Shown piece by piece: positions 33,721-44,306 of a stretch of DNA of 64,000 bases; the first letter of the stretch is position 1, and each line of letters starts with the position of its first letter. The stretch covers positions 1,736,001 through 1,800,000 of the forward strand of contig JAZGUH010000199.1 of assembly GCA_037893225.1 (NCBI GenBank). Reading direction: 5' to 3'. Source of the DNA: Hippasteria phrygiana (taxonomy: Eukaryota > Echinodermata > Asteroidea > Valvatida > Goniasteridae). The position numbers were made by a program, and so were the translations under genes. Under the pieces are notes generated by a model. That model saw nothing but the letters and a program-made list of their open reading frames with translations, made no database searches and was not told where the DNA came from.

Positions 33721-36392
33721 CAACACTGAACAACATAGCAGTCCAGTTTGACAAATTATTGTCCAAGATGATACACCCCCAAAATACAGCGAATCTAGAC
33801 TGCTTCCCGCCCCATTGAAATCGGCAGCTAGTACGATTATAATAGCGCTTTTTGTCTCGCCTGAACAAAGTTAACATGATTAACGTTTAAGCAGGCGAGA
33901 CGCGTGGTTCGAGAACCACCTTGTTATTTGATGTCATCGGTCGTGTGCGCAAGCTTTATTATTCCCCAGGTTTTTTTTATATTTTGTTTTAGAGTCGGGT
34001 GTTGTTTTAATTAATTCCCGTGAGTTTGAATAATGGGGAAGTTTATTTCGTTGAATACACGTACGCATAGGTATTTGCAGCAGTTAGGAACATCGCAATG
34101 CATCAATACACCCTCCCTAATTAGCGTAATGGCGGATAAGTTCATTCAGGTGGGTGTGCTTATTCCGGTCCCTTTATTTAAACTGAGAACAATAATGAAG
34201 GCACACGGAGCCAGTCTATGTGAAGTACAGACACAGCGTTCTACGCAAATATGCGTGTAAACACCTCCTATAGTTTTACTCTTTTTACTTTAATATTTAA
34301 GAAGGACCCTCATTCGCTTTGTACACGGTTTCCAACCGTGGACCTTTGCTCAACTGTAGACCCTTATGTCGTTTATTGTTTAAGGACCACGATTTGAATA
34401 CGGGTATATGAACCCACCTTCAACCCCTTCGCCGCTGGTAGTGTTGATGATGCGACCAGATTTCTGCTTTTTCATAATAGGTAGCACGGCCCGTATGACC
34501 CTAACTGGTCCCCACAGGTTGGTATCCATCATGGCTTTAGCTGCGTCTAGACTGTCATCCTCCATGAAGTAACCATCGAAGATAGCAAAACCAGCATTGT
34601 TAACTATGAGTGGTACGAAAAGAAACGCGTCTTTAAAAAAAGGCCTACAGGAACTCGCCTTATTCTACCAAAGCGAGGCTGTCTAAACATTGCTTTGGTC
34701 GATAAAAGACTTTTTGTTTCTTTTTATGGAAGTCGCCCAATACAAGGCTAAAAGCCAATCTAGATAAAGGGCTCAAACAGAGGTGGTGGGGTTGGCCACA
34801 TTTTAGGTTGCCAACCCTATACCACACCAGATCTAAATAGAGGATAAATCTCCCATGGATTCCCATGGTGTCCAATTCACCATCCAATTCCCATGGGGTT
34901 TTCCATGGGAGATTTTTGTAAAATAGAAACCTCCCATGGGATTCCCATACGGTGTCCAATTCACCATGCAATTCCCATTGGTTTTGCATGGGAGATTTTT
35001 GTAAGGGCTATTTAGCATATAGTGAAGGGATTCTTTTCAAAATGGATATTGTTTTACAGGGTAGAATGAAGTACTTTGGGTGGGGGGGGGGGGGGGGGGG
35101 GGGGGGGGTTTGTGGAAGGAATAGCTCCAAAACGTTATTGTTGGCTTCTATTTGAAAAGGAGCTGAAAGGTTATAACTCTATTTTGATGTAGGCCTATAG
35201 TTTATGTATAGTTTTAAGTATTCCCAAGGTATTTACCGTTGACATTGATGGAAGTTTATTATTTTTTGTGTGTCAACCATTGGGCAGCAATTATTTATGT
35301 ATGTTCCACGAGTGGTAATATGGCGGCTGATGGCGACAGTTGTTCGTACGGCGCGCAACGGCCAATGAGCTATCCACGTTTTTATACTTGGAGATCAGTG
35401 GTGTCAACCCACCATACGGATGCAGATCAGTAAATGGGCCGAAAATTGCCTACGCCGGCCAAATCACGATTTGCGAGCCCTCAAATTTTCTGCTGTTAGA
35501 GAATTGTGTGGCCCATGAACTTGAGGGTTTGTAAAAGAGACGCTGGAAGCGGTGTACAGGACTGCCAGCTTGTATTACTGTGAAATTTGGATGAAATTGG
35601 GCCTAAAAGTGCTCTAATTTTGCAATGGAGCGTAGGCATCAAGCTGGCGATGGGCTACGGGACTACTTTTAGGAGGATCATCTTTGGATGAAAATTTCTC
35701 CAAAAGTCATATGTTAATCCCCATAAAACTGAACAGAAACTGAAAACATGATGAAATAAGCTTTAATTTGATGTGTGTCTCAAACACATTGGAGAGTCCT
35801 AAGTGCTTTCCTGAATTTTGGAAGTTAGCGTGTTTATCATTGGGTCTATATATATGGAAGTCGATTTAATGGTGTGCAACCACACTGTTTTCCAGCGAAG
35901 CACGCCCTCATGTGTAGCCCTTTTTGCATCTGTGACAGAGGCTTGTTATGTCATGTATAACTATCTATGGCGAACTTGAAGAAACTGGAGTGCACAATAA
36001 ATCACTTACAGACAACGTCGATTTTGCCGTTGTCCTCGCATGATCTCGTCCACTACCGTCGAGATGGTGTCCGGCTTAGTTACGTCAAGTTCCCGGATGA
36101 AGAGTTTCTTGTCGAGGGCGTCCCCCAGCGCCCTGATTCCAGCTCCCCTTTCTTCGATAGGTTCCGCATTGTGGCATACACCTGAGATATATAGATATTA
36201 TCGAGTACATCTGATTTGCAGGGAAGCGACAATACCACTTGGTGTATTTTGGGTCCTAATGTTCAGACCCGTAAGTGTATATACGGTGCGTGACTGTGCG
36301 GACATCTTGTTGTTTAAACTTGATTTATTTTGGGAAGGGCCCCATTGGTTTTGTGCACCTTGTTCAAATGTGGACCTTTACTCAACCGCGGA

Positions 36393-36428
<36 letters not shown>

Positions 36429-37207
36429 ACAGACATAGCACATTTTGAGAAAATCGACTTTAACGTTTTTGTGTTCCCATTTCTAAATTAAGAATCGCAA
36501 AAGGCTGAGATTTTGTCAGATTAAATTTATTAATATTTCCAATAACGTTGTGCATTTTTAAATAAAAATATTACTTAATTTGGAAGTTCTTTACATATTT
36601 ATGCTAACGGCCTTTTGCCGGGAACTCCTCCTACCTAAGATGCGCTAAAGCGGCGTGTGAAATCATAACGACCTTTTGCCGGGAATACACTTTGCTTAAG
36701 TGCGTTTACGTCCCACTGAAGTGGAGAGGTTAACGCACTTTTATCATGTTTTGTTACATTTACAAAAAATACAAAACCCCTTCCGTCCTTTTTTTTCATT
36801 TTGTTAATTACGTCGAAATGACGTAGCCCCTTGAGACGAAATGGTTCAATGGGATGGTAACCAACATCTAATGTGAGTTTCCATCACATTGAACCAATCC
36901 GTATATAATTCCAATACAGTAGTTCTTTTCCCACCAACCTGGTCAGGACTTTCTATTGTTCCTACACACTAACCCATTTTTAAAGCGCACGTTTACTCGT
37001 GAGGACACCTTCCAGACAAAAGAAAAAACGTGAGGACAGTATTGTTCCCTTTGTTATACCCTCGTTTTTGTTCACCAGTACGTCAATAATAATACAATGT
37101 CAGGGCTTTACCTTAAAGTCGTGCTTGGATTTGGTAGCCAGGTGTACGGCCGAAGCTAAACCCATGCCCGTGGAACAGCCCGTTATAAGCACAACAGTCG
37201 GCGCCAT
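31271..37207 (-). CDS. RDH8/HSD17B1-type short-chain dehydrogenase, five exons
   Basis: Complete gene from ATG 37207 to stop 31271; exons 37112-37207, 36010-36181, 34418-34603, 32494-32590 and 31271-31595 (876 nt, 291 residues if exon 2 is read by splice phase). All junctions are GT-AG and their phases (0, 1, 1, 0+2) agree. Classical SDR oxidoreductase using NAD(P)H: Rossmann glycine motif TGCSTGMG (9-16), NNAG (91-94), catalytic Ser146 in NTTSGEG, Tyr159 and Lys163 in YSASK, and IIPGPV after the active site. MAPTVVLITGCSTGMG and the VDPSG C-terminus place it near retinol dehydrogenase 8 and 17-beta-hydroxysteroid dehydrogenase 1 (SDR28C), so a retinoid or steroid substrate is likely but not shown. 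Exon 2 has two cancelling frame breaks. Introns hold SINE pairs, MITEs and poly-G runs. Confidence 0.88.
32085..32175 (+). repeat. tRNA-derived SINE in dehydrogenase intron 4 (plus copy)
   Basis: 'aacatagtgcaagatggttg', 'gtagagcgccggtgcgg' and B box 'ggttcaatcccac' mark a diverged Thr-like SINE. An opposite-orientation copy lies 170 bases away (32335-32425); both are flanked by 'gttctcttccaa' words. The two can fold on each other in the pre-mRNA. Confidence 0.75.
32335..32425 (-). repeat. tRNA-derived SINE in dehydrogenase intron 4 (minus copy)
   Basis: 'tggcaggagtgggattgaac', then 'caaccatcttgcactatgtg'. Inverted partner of 32085-32175. It ends about 70 bases before exon 4 on the genomic map. 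Confidence 0.75.
32494..32590 (-). CDS. dehydrogenase exon 4 (YxxxK active site)
   Basis: Acceptor 'gattacag' and donor AA|GTATGC. It encodes GYPFHALYSASKFALQGLSE and a further dozen residues, carrying the catalytic Tyr159 and Lys163. The donor is weaker than the others in the gene, but the phase (2) is the only one that joins exon 5 in frame (NIK|LSVIIPGPV). Confidence 0.88.
32850..32878. repeat. 29-base poly-G run (longest of many)
   Basis: Uninterrupted G run in a dehydrogenase intron. Comparable runs are C at 33689-33716 (28), G at 35082-35108 (27), C at 4844-4868 (25), C at 38235-38256 and 39234-39255 (22 each) and C at 37798-37817 (20). Several sit inside CAGTGGCGTAAC-type MITEs. The proline- or glycine-rich open frames crossing them are artefacts. 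Confidence 0.95.
34304..34410. repeat. 'CCAACCGTGGACC' hairpin motif copy in intron 3
   Basis: 'tgtacacggtttccaaccgtggacc' (split), then 'ctcaactgtagaccctt'. A similar segment sits at 36340-36395 beyond exon 2. Both belong to the 'gtccacgattggaaatcgtg' motif group. Intron sequence, non-coding. Confidence 0.5.
34418..34603 (-). CDS. dehydrogenase exon 3 (NNAG to catalytic Ser)
   Basis: Acceptor 'ccactcatag', donor GAAG|GTGGGT. Encodes F-NNAGFAIFDGYFMEDDSLD, then MMDTNLWGPVRVIRAVLP and the strand ending IINTTSGEGVEG with Ser146. 186 nt, phase 1 on both sides. Confidence 0.92.
34720..34849 (+). repeat. dispersed repeat, copy 1 (with 54435-54583)
   Basis: 'aagtcgcccaatacaaggct', 'gaggtggtggggttggccac', 'attttaggttgcca' and 'agatctaaatagaggata' recur in the same order at 54435-54583 in the C3-like gene. 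Here it is directly followed by the 82-bp repeat block. Confidence 0.8.
34850..35010. repeat. 82-bp repeat, second block (two units)
   Basis: About two units of the repeat at 8165-8497, with the same inverted end 'gagatttttgtaaggg'. It starts with 'aaatctcccatggattcccatgg'-type sequence fused to the repeat at 34720. It lies in the intron between dehydrogenase exons 2 and 3. Confidence 0.88.
35421..35881 (+). repeat. 460-bp dispersed element, copy 1
   Basis: Aligns in reverse complement with 51608-52077 over the whole length ('gccgaaaattgcctacgccg', 'aagcggtgtacaggactgcc', 'agtgctctaattttgcaatg', 'ctcaaacacattggagagtc'). This copy is in the dehydrogenase intron, the other in an intron of the C3-like gene. 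No coding capacity or terminal repeats recognised. Confidence 0.88.
36010..36181 (-). CDS. dehydrogenase exon 2, with two cancelling frame breaks
   Basis: Acceptor 'atatctcag', donor T|GTAAGT. By phase it opens VYATMRNLSKKGELE, the family's second strand and loop. The same frame then runs into a stop, while the frame that lost one base continues as ALGDALDKKLFIRELDVTKP and TISTVVDEIM. Near the end the original frame resumes as EDNGKIDVV. So a one-base loss near 36126-36136 (beside a run of five G) and a one-base gain near 36033-36045 cancel, and exon length stays compatible with both splice phases. Either the exon is miscalled in the assembly, or this allele carries an altered stretch of about 30 codons with stops. 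Confidence 0.85.
36397..36427 (+). repeat. (GCT)10 trinucleotide tract
   Basis: Ten GCT units, 216 bases upstream of dehydrogenase exon 2 in its intron 1. Not within a recognised exon. Confidence 0.95.
37112..37207 (-). CDS. dehydrogenase exon 1 (start and glycine motif)
   Basis: ATG at 37207, then APTVVLITGCSTGMGLASA and on to HDFK, followed by donor AAG|GTAAAG. The downstream ATG is chosen over an upstream in-frame one because the family begins two or three residues before TVVLITGCSSGIG. An upstream start would add an unrelated Phe-rich leader. Confidence 0.9.
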
Positions 37208-37965
37208 TTCTCCCAGATTACTGGCAGCGAGAAATTTGCTGTTTATGAAGAAATTGAAGAAATTGAGAAATACTTTCCGGGCTGCCAAAGAGAACGTTCT
37301 GTGCTTGAATGGTGAGGATCCACAAAGCTATGGGATCTTTCCGAACTCGGCCTATCTTTATCAAACCCTTATCTTCTGTAATACTATATATAGGCCTAGA
37401 CGCCGAAGTCCATGCTTGATTTAATTTCGGCCTCTACAAACCAAAAACAGTTACAGTGTATGCCTTGTTGAATTATTAACAATCTGACCTCTGACCTCTG
37501 AAGTGGTAATTAGTGAACTTTTTATCCGAAATGGGAAGCCGAGATAGGCCTAGTTGTCGTCGCTACCAGAGCACAAGTATCGTAAATATTATGCGTAGGC
37601 CTACGTGCCTCTAAATTGAAAATTTCAACTTGATGGATTTTCCCCCACTATAACGAATTATGAAAGAAAACAATTTTTGAATAACAGAAGTTATGCGGTC
37701 GTTTTTTTCGTGGATTGTCTCATTAGAAAGCTCGTAACTTACGTAATGCTAACAAATTAGTAAGTAAATTTGGACATTTGGTTTTGTCGGAGTGATTCCC
37801 CCCCCCCCCCCCCCCCCAAGTACGTAGTAGGCCCTATGGCAACAGGGGTGTAGACGAAACTTCGTTCTGAAGGGGCTCGAGTGCAGTGTTCTTGGGTCGC
37901 CGATTTGAAATAAGGAATTACCTGTCGGAGTGCTTGGTGGCGCAATTCAAGATGGCGACGCCAAT

Positions 37966-38052
37966 ATGGACGATGCGGCGGAAGTCGAAACAATCTTCAC
38001 AGCTGTTATGTTGTTTAATTCTTCGGATGAAGAAGACGAACTAAAAAAATGA
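37966..38052 (+). pseudogene. possible HARBI1-like transposase N-terminus
   Basis: An open 28-codon segment MDDAAEVETIFTAVMLFNSS ending DEEDELKK and stop resembles the short acidic N-terminus of PIF/Harbinger nuclease-like (HARBI1) proteins. The expected Arg-rich and WVRP segments do not follow. The similarity is from memory and short, so it may be chance. Confidence 0.25.
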
Positions 38053-40620
38053 TGATCCGATATTTTAATTTGCTACAACTTCTATTCGAAAATAGCATTC
38101 AAGGATCCCATGATATACACATTTCCTGCGTTTTTGTTGCCGGCTGTCGGCCATCTGTGTTGTTCTTGTTCTTCATACACTCAGTGGCGTAACTACAGAG
38201 GGAAAGTTTGCCCCAGCTGACATCCGTGCCCCCTCCCCCCCCCCCCCCCCCCCCCCACCCCACCCCCGATGCCCCAGTTAACCAGTTACGCCACTGCATC
38301 CACTCCCCAGATAAAGCGGGGAGTGAAAATCCCGTTTTCAAACGGCGTTCGCGTGTTGGTTCTTGAGTTTCGATACCTCGTTCTCGTGTTCAGTCAACAC
38401 AAGAACGGGGTTTCAAAGTACGTCCGTGGTTCCACAGAACCTTTGTTTGCACTGGGACTACTGCATAGATAGCGCTTAAAACAGTTAAGTGGGTCGCGTA
38501 TTGTACTCAAGTGTCAAACTATTTAGCAGAATATTCTCCCTAGGAATGTGCACAATTCGGTCGGGACCAACGAAAACTCTCGTCTTAACCGAGTTCTCGT
38601 GTTAACCAAGCTCTTATTAACGAGAGTCGACTGTACTCTGTCATTTGCCTTTGAGAAAGAACTTGCTTAAGTTCGAAACGTCAGGCCAGCTAATTTTTTG
38701 ATTTATTTAGCAGAATATTCAAGAAAATTGACTTTTCGTGTCTGTTCCAAACACGAAGTGATCGGGCACGCGGCATTTCCTCATTGTACTCTTTCAGTCC
38801 GACGGCCTTAAACACAAAACCGTGTTGTAAACAAAATATTTGTATAGGTAATGCCATAAAATTTTAATACATGATTTTTAATTTTTTTTTATAACTTTCG
38901 GTTTGATGATATCATCATGTTGAAACTTTAACACATTAGTTGTTCTTGTCTACCAAGTGTTTGTGGTCAACTGTGGTAAAAATATGGCGCATGGATTTCA
39001 AACTCTATATAAAATTTCACGTACTGCTAAATGGCGCCCTTTTAATTGATGACGTCATTAAGCCCTGTTGTGTTTGGCATATCGTTCTTAAACATTTCAT
39101 TAATTTGGTTGGTTTTATTACAAGTACTGGTCGTAGGAAAGGTCAAACAACTTTGAGTCTGGGAATAAAAAAAAAAAATTCCATGGTTAGTTCTACCGAA
39201 TGTTAATTAGCTGAACACTCCGACAGCCAAACACCCCCCCCCCCCCCCCCCCCCCAAAGTAAAAAGTAAATTCATCAATCAATTAAATTAAACAGTCCGA
39301 TGTCGCGTGAATATCAGACTCCCTAAAAATCCTACACAAACGTGAACAGATTTTGATTAAAAGAATATTTAATTCAGGCCAATGATATAGGCTTATATTT
39401 TGACCAAATACTAATGAAAAGTCAACAGAAATTAATGTTGTGTCAAAGTCATCGTACAAAAGCAAAAGGATATTTTGAGGTCCAAATTATTGTTTGATGA
39501 AGGGCTTATTTGCTTGAACACTCTGAAGACAACATGTCAAATGTAATGGTGGTTTAAGAATTGCAATTCTTTAATGACTGTATTTACACTCCTTTCGTTA
39601 AAACAAACTGAACTTTCTGAAGTGATACTCAGCATTAATTAGAGAATGTATATTTTTCTTTTCAGTACCAAAATAGTGAAAATACCGTTATACTAGAATG
39701 ACATTCACGAGAGGATTACAGTTGCACACATCAATATACGATGTGCTTCAGCCATCCACGCTGGACAAAATTATTTCACCGTGCACAGACGGTCAGGTTG
39801 GCCGGAGATTGTCCGTTAAGCCCGGGCAGACCCACGCGAAAATCACGCTGCGATAGGGACAGCGGCAAAAGCGCAACGTGGATGGTACCCCGAAGCACAC
39901 GGTTAGTTGTTGGCACTCGTGTGGAAAGGAGCCCTGCTTAATTCCTTTGGACTCGTGCGCACGGGACGAACACTTTTTTTATAAGTTTTCTTATTTTGAA
40001 CCCTCCAAAAAAAACATTTAGACCAGAAAGTAATACCTATGACGATTTCAGGTACTTTTCCAAAGCCAAAATGGGACAAATCTTGGAGAAATTGAGAGAA
40101 AATTACAAAACTGTTTAGACCCCTGTACATTTTCAATGGGCCAATTTCGCTTTTTGCCTGCAGGGCCCATTTATACGCATGCGTGCATAAATTTGAATTT
40201 ATTAGAAAACTGTCTATTGTCAGGCACTTGGAAACTGTGCCTAATCTGCTTCACTCTTTAAGTGTGTATATAATTTGTAGTTTCATGACCATAAGCCAAT
40301 TTAATTGGCTGCTGAGCACAACATTTAGCAAAGTTCCGCTAAAGGAAACATTACTCGGACGGCCTCGATGCTTATTTTATTGTGTATATCGATGAAATAA
40401 AGTTTTTGAAACACAACTGTGTGTTGTTTGTATTTTTTTATTTCGCGTAAGCATTTATATATACTTTTTTTAATGCGGGAGGGGGTCAGCCCCGCCCATC
40501 AAGTGGTAACGCCGATATGACGTCATCCCGGGAACCGAGCGTGCGTTGCATTATGACATGCACGTGTGTTTTCGCTGTCGCGGAAAGCTTTCAGTGTTTT
40601 GCGAATGTTTTTCGTCGATA
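38053..40620. other. intergenic stretch with MITE pieces
   Basis: Apart from the MITE at 38182 and C runs, a 'gagaaagaacttgcttaagttcgaaacgtcaggcc' word (about 38650, split) resembles 3' ends of retroelements, with a weak relative at about 52555-52610. No gene recognised. Confidence 0.35.
38182..38296. repeat. CAGTGGCGTAACTAC MITE, short copy
   Basis: Ends CAGTGGCGTAACTAC and GTTACGCCACTG are inverted. The interior is 'gccccagctgac' and a C run. Shorter than the relatives at 4696 and 48994. Confidence 0.85.
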
Positions 40621-40733
40621 ATACCGTGTCGTTGTGTTGCTGCTGGATTCAGCAACACCACTAAGGATGGTGTCAGTCTTCACCTCTTTCCAGTAGAACT
40701 GAAATACCGTCGTATTTGGACTCGGAGAGTGCT
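40621..40733 (+). pseudogene. THAP-domain fragment
   Basis: Encodes PCRCVAAGFSNTTKDGVSLH followed by LFPVELKYRRIWTRRV, the first half of a THAP zinc finger, a C2CH DNA-binding domain found in transposases and derived host proteins. The second zinc Cys of the usual C-x2-4-C (AGCSN) is Phe here, and sequence after the Trp no longer fits the domain. With one ligand lost and half the domain missing, this is a decayed copy. Confidence 0.6.
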
Positions 40734-40745
40734 ATTTAGCCTAGC

Positions 40746-40990
40746 AATCGTTGTTTTCAAGTCTTTCACGCGTTCCGCATCGGGAGTCCGATTCGGAGTC
40801 TTCAGTAGTTTCGCTGTTACTCCCACCTTCTGGCTCATACATGTACGGAAGAGCTCCAAGATCCTCCTCTTCCTCGCCCCAATAATGTTCCGAAGAAGTG
40901 TCTGAATCAACAAGTCTAAAATCGACACTTGATTGTCAGATTCAGATCCAAAAGATTCTGTTTGAAGATTTTAACGCGACGAGAAATGTT
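40746..40990 (-). pseudogene. P2X7-like/TE-associated acidic segment, decayed
   Basis: The minus strand reads SEHYWGEEEEDLGALPYMYE then PEGGSNSETTEDSESD, preceded in another frame by ESFGSESDNQVS. The 'acidic, LPYMYEPE, acidic' pattern is what I remember of the leader of 'P2X purinoceptor 7-like' proteins, which are abundant in marine invertebrates and often repeat-associated. The zinc-binding part that should follow is absent. It lies back to back with the THAP fragment, which suggests nested insertions. Confidence 0.4.
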
Positions 40991-40999
40991 TCCCTGGTC

Positions 41000-43900
41000 C
41001 CTTCATCCAAAGCTATTTAATCGCGCGTGGCTGGTTCCCTCCACAACGGCATACATCCACACGTACACAAACGTGCACTGATTAAACTGCTCTTGATGAG
41101 TTTCTGTGTTCCCGAGATGACGTCACGCATTTAGGGGCGCGGAAACAATAGAGAAAGGGGGGCACTGTATTCCGGGAAAATTAAACACCAAAAATGGGCA
41201 AAAACACAGAAAACACATCTTAATCACATTTCTTATATTGTAAAAGAGTTATACATCACAAAATTAAATTGTTGGTACAATTTCATTGCAGCCACCCTTT
41301 AAGTTAACACAAAACCCCGGGCTGCCAGGGTTTTGTGTGTTAAACCATGGAGGAAGAAACGACAGTGCCCAATGAGAGACGAGAGGAGGGTCATTTGCAT
41401 AGCTGGGTCAATCCCACAGTACCATGGATTGAGTCGAGGGGGTTTGACCGCATAACCGCAAGGCTACAGTTTATGCCCCACATAAGAGCAGGCACTGTGG
41501 GTCACTCATACAGCGCGTTGTACCATGCACGAGGCTATCAGATGATTGTAAATGTCCATTTGGCGGGATTTTAAAATCTACTTATAAACTTCCACGATGG
41601 AAATATTCAGTATACTTAATTGTGGCGTTCAGGATAAAGTCCTTTAATTGTGTATTATGAATATCTGTATTGTGAACTGTTTATGTGTGCATCGCGTACG
41701 TGATACACGATCTCGAAGCCCGGAGGCTTATATATATATCGTTTCATTTTGCAATGCATTATTTTGCTAATGCATTTATTGAATAATGTTACCCAAATTT
41801 TGGACTGAAAACTTTGATACTAGAGTTTCAAATAACAGATTATTCATAAATGTTCAAGGTGCATTAACTTTTCTTGGACAAAACAACAGTCAAATGTTGG
41901 AGGCCTTTTGATGCTTTTTATGAAGCAAGGTTTTTAACATTTTCTAAAAGCGAAGAATTTTCAAAGGCAGTATCTATGTGTAGAGTCATTTTTCTTGGGT
42001 TATTATTTGGCGGTCGTCTTCAGGACAGTAATGGTTTACTAAGTAGAGAAGAAAGGCACAGGGCAAATACCTGTATTGAAGAACTACGAGCAAGATGCTC
42101 CCAGACCCTAACCACAATCAAGCAGTGTAGTGGCCGTTGTGCATTTGTTTCACAAACATAGTTGTTCTTTATTTTGTAAGGCCTTTCAGTTAAAGACCAT
42201 CCCTTTGTAATGTACTTCAGTGTAGACCACAGATCTCACCCCCAGATGACCTTACATTCTCTGCTAAACTAATCAGCCTGGGTGGCGATCCCTGTAGCAA
42301 CCCTCCAACTCCTGGCCCAGCACATCTCTAGGGCCCCATTTTGTGACCTGCAAGGGCACTTGCTGGGTGTCGTTGTTGACTTGCCCCACAGGCCCGTTGC
42401 CTGTTATGCCTGCCCCAAGACTGGGGGAAGGGGGGGGGGGGGGGGTCGTCAAACCCAAAAGTGGAACTTTTGGCTTATATGTGAACATTGTGAACACACA
42501 TGCTACGTGTCACGAAGTGTCGCGTACAAGTTGCATTTATCGTATTAAAGTGGATAGTGATACGTGTAGTTTTAAGGCAAAAGTTGTATAGTAGGCTAGT
42601 AATACCGATTGTTTTGCATTTTTTTTGTAATTTTCGAGCGGAACACGTCACCGTGCGGGGGGGGGGGGGGGGGGGTGTTGGTTCCAACCCCCTGCCCCCC
42701 TGACCCCCCCCCCCCCCCCCCCGGACCTGCTATACATGTAGGTTAGTTTTAATCCCCATTCTGTTGCAAGTAATACTGACTATAGTCCAGACCATCCAGA
42801 CATCACCATAACACCAGATCTACTTCAAGTTAATTCCTGATAACGGCCCAGTGCAGTAAGTACCCTTTTAACAAATTATTTAGGCTTTATCTTAGTCTTG
42901 ATAATCTTATTAATCTCATTTATCTTAGTTTTAGTTGTAATAATTTAGTACCTGATTGTTTTCCTCTCTTTACACTTGTTTGTTTGGGTTTTTGTACTCC
43001 CTTTTATATTTGTATACACCATGTAAATTTATTAATTTCTGTTTTATTTGCAGCAAAACCTTCCTTCATTCCTTCCGTCAACCATGGAGGATGGAACACC
43101 AACCTTCCATTGGCAAACCTTCCTTTGAGAAATCTTCAATTCCATAGACTCGCATCAGTCATCAGTGTATTTCGAGTTGCTACAACTTCACCAACGTTTC
43201 TGCATATTAAACTCTGCATAATTACCGATCAATGACTTAATATAAAACCAATCGAAGCCAATCAAGGAGGTGTGATCGTACAATGGGACCTTAACATTAA
43301 TACACCTTATTAAACAATCCGGCTGTAGCCGTTGAGTAGTCGGCTACAAGAAACATGGCGAAGCAAACATGCCTTCCCATGAGGGAGAATATTGTATCAC
43401 GACGGTGGTAAGGAAATTGTAAATGAAAAAAGTCTAGATGAAGAACTCGATGAGGTTGATGCAAAGTCAATTTCATAGAGCTGTTAAGCACAACAATTTG
43501 CTTAGCATGAAATTGGCCGACCGCGATATATTGTTCTACTCAGCTGCTGATCTCTTCAGGGAAAGTTGGCTCGGGATATATTTCTTTTTCAAGGATTTCC
43601 TGGATATGTCGCACATTTTGCTAGTTGGGGTTTTCCCTCAGCTGGGGTCGAAAGAGCGGTCATGTCATCTTCTCACGGTTTTTCCAGACGAGAAAAGGCA
43701 GCGCAGGCAGCGTAATGTAAACTTGGGGGATATCGGTTTCCGCTTGTTTGCTTGAACAGCAAGCTCATGCCAATATTGCACTCTAAACTTCATTTCTTGA
43801 TAGTTACCATTAAGTAACGGGTAAGGTAGTTTGTGATGAATCTTTTTCTCATACGCTCAATTGAATTGCACACTTGATTCACGAGTGTCAGTTTTTATTA

Positions 43901-44247
43901 GCAGACGTTTAGCATTCGATCAGTTGCATTTTAGACAGTGTTATTTGGGTTTCACAATTTGGATTTAATGCTTTCGTGCACATCATCCCTTCTTTGATGT
44001 TGGAATTATCCATGCTTTTTCAGGAAAAAAATGAAGATGTTATGATCTCGTGATCAGTTGATTTATTTTGGAGACCCCCATCAAGCCTTTTTACCAGTGC
44101 CTAGACAGCCTCGCCTCCCGGTCCCTCGTCTACCTACCGAGGCAGATCAATTGAGACCTTATTACATTTGGCAACCACTTTTACTTGGATTCCAGGTCTT
44201 GTGTCTAAAGGAGCTTCGCGGAGTGAGGGAGGACTTCGGCTACCAAG
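41000..44247. other. intergenic stretch upstream of the C3-like gene
   Basis: Holds a hairpin 'aacacaaaacccc' / 'ggggttttgtgt'-type at 41307-41343 and G/C runs at 42430-42446, 42658-42675 and 42704-42722. Frames at 41874-42161 and 42273-42497 (minus) have no recognisable family. The last few hundred bases should contain the promoter and 5' UTR of the C3-like gene; no core element could be assigned. Confidence 0.35.
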
Positions 44248-44306
44248 ATGAAAGTCTTGATTATCCTATTTGCAGTCTTGGGGATGATGGCTGTAGCTCA
44301 GGCGAC
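44248..44306 (+). CDS. C3-like exon 1 (signal peptide)
   Basis: ATG 44248, then KVLIILFAVLGMMAVAQA: a textbook signal peptide with likely cleavage after AQA. Donor GCGAC|GTAAGT, phase 2. The next exon supplies the third base of Thr and continues TRYFILAPN. Confidence 0.88.

Noticed and set aside
37208..37288. Longer N-terminus of the dehydrogenase
   Set aside because: The family starts just before TVVLITG; the upstream residues are Phe/Asn-rich and unlike any SDR leader, more likely 5' UTR.
41874..42161. 95-codon plus frame
   Set aside because: No recognised domain or splice sites; left unannotated.
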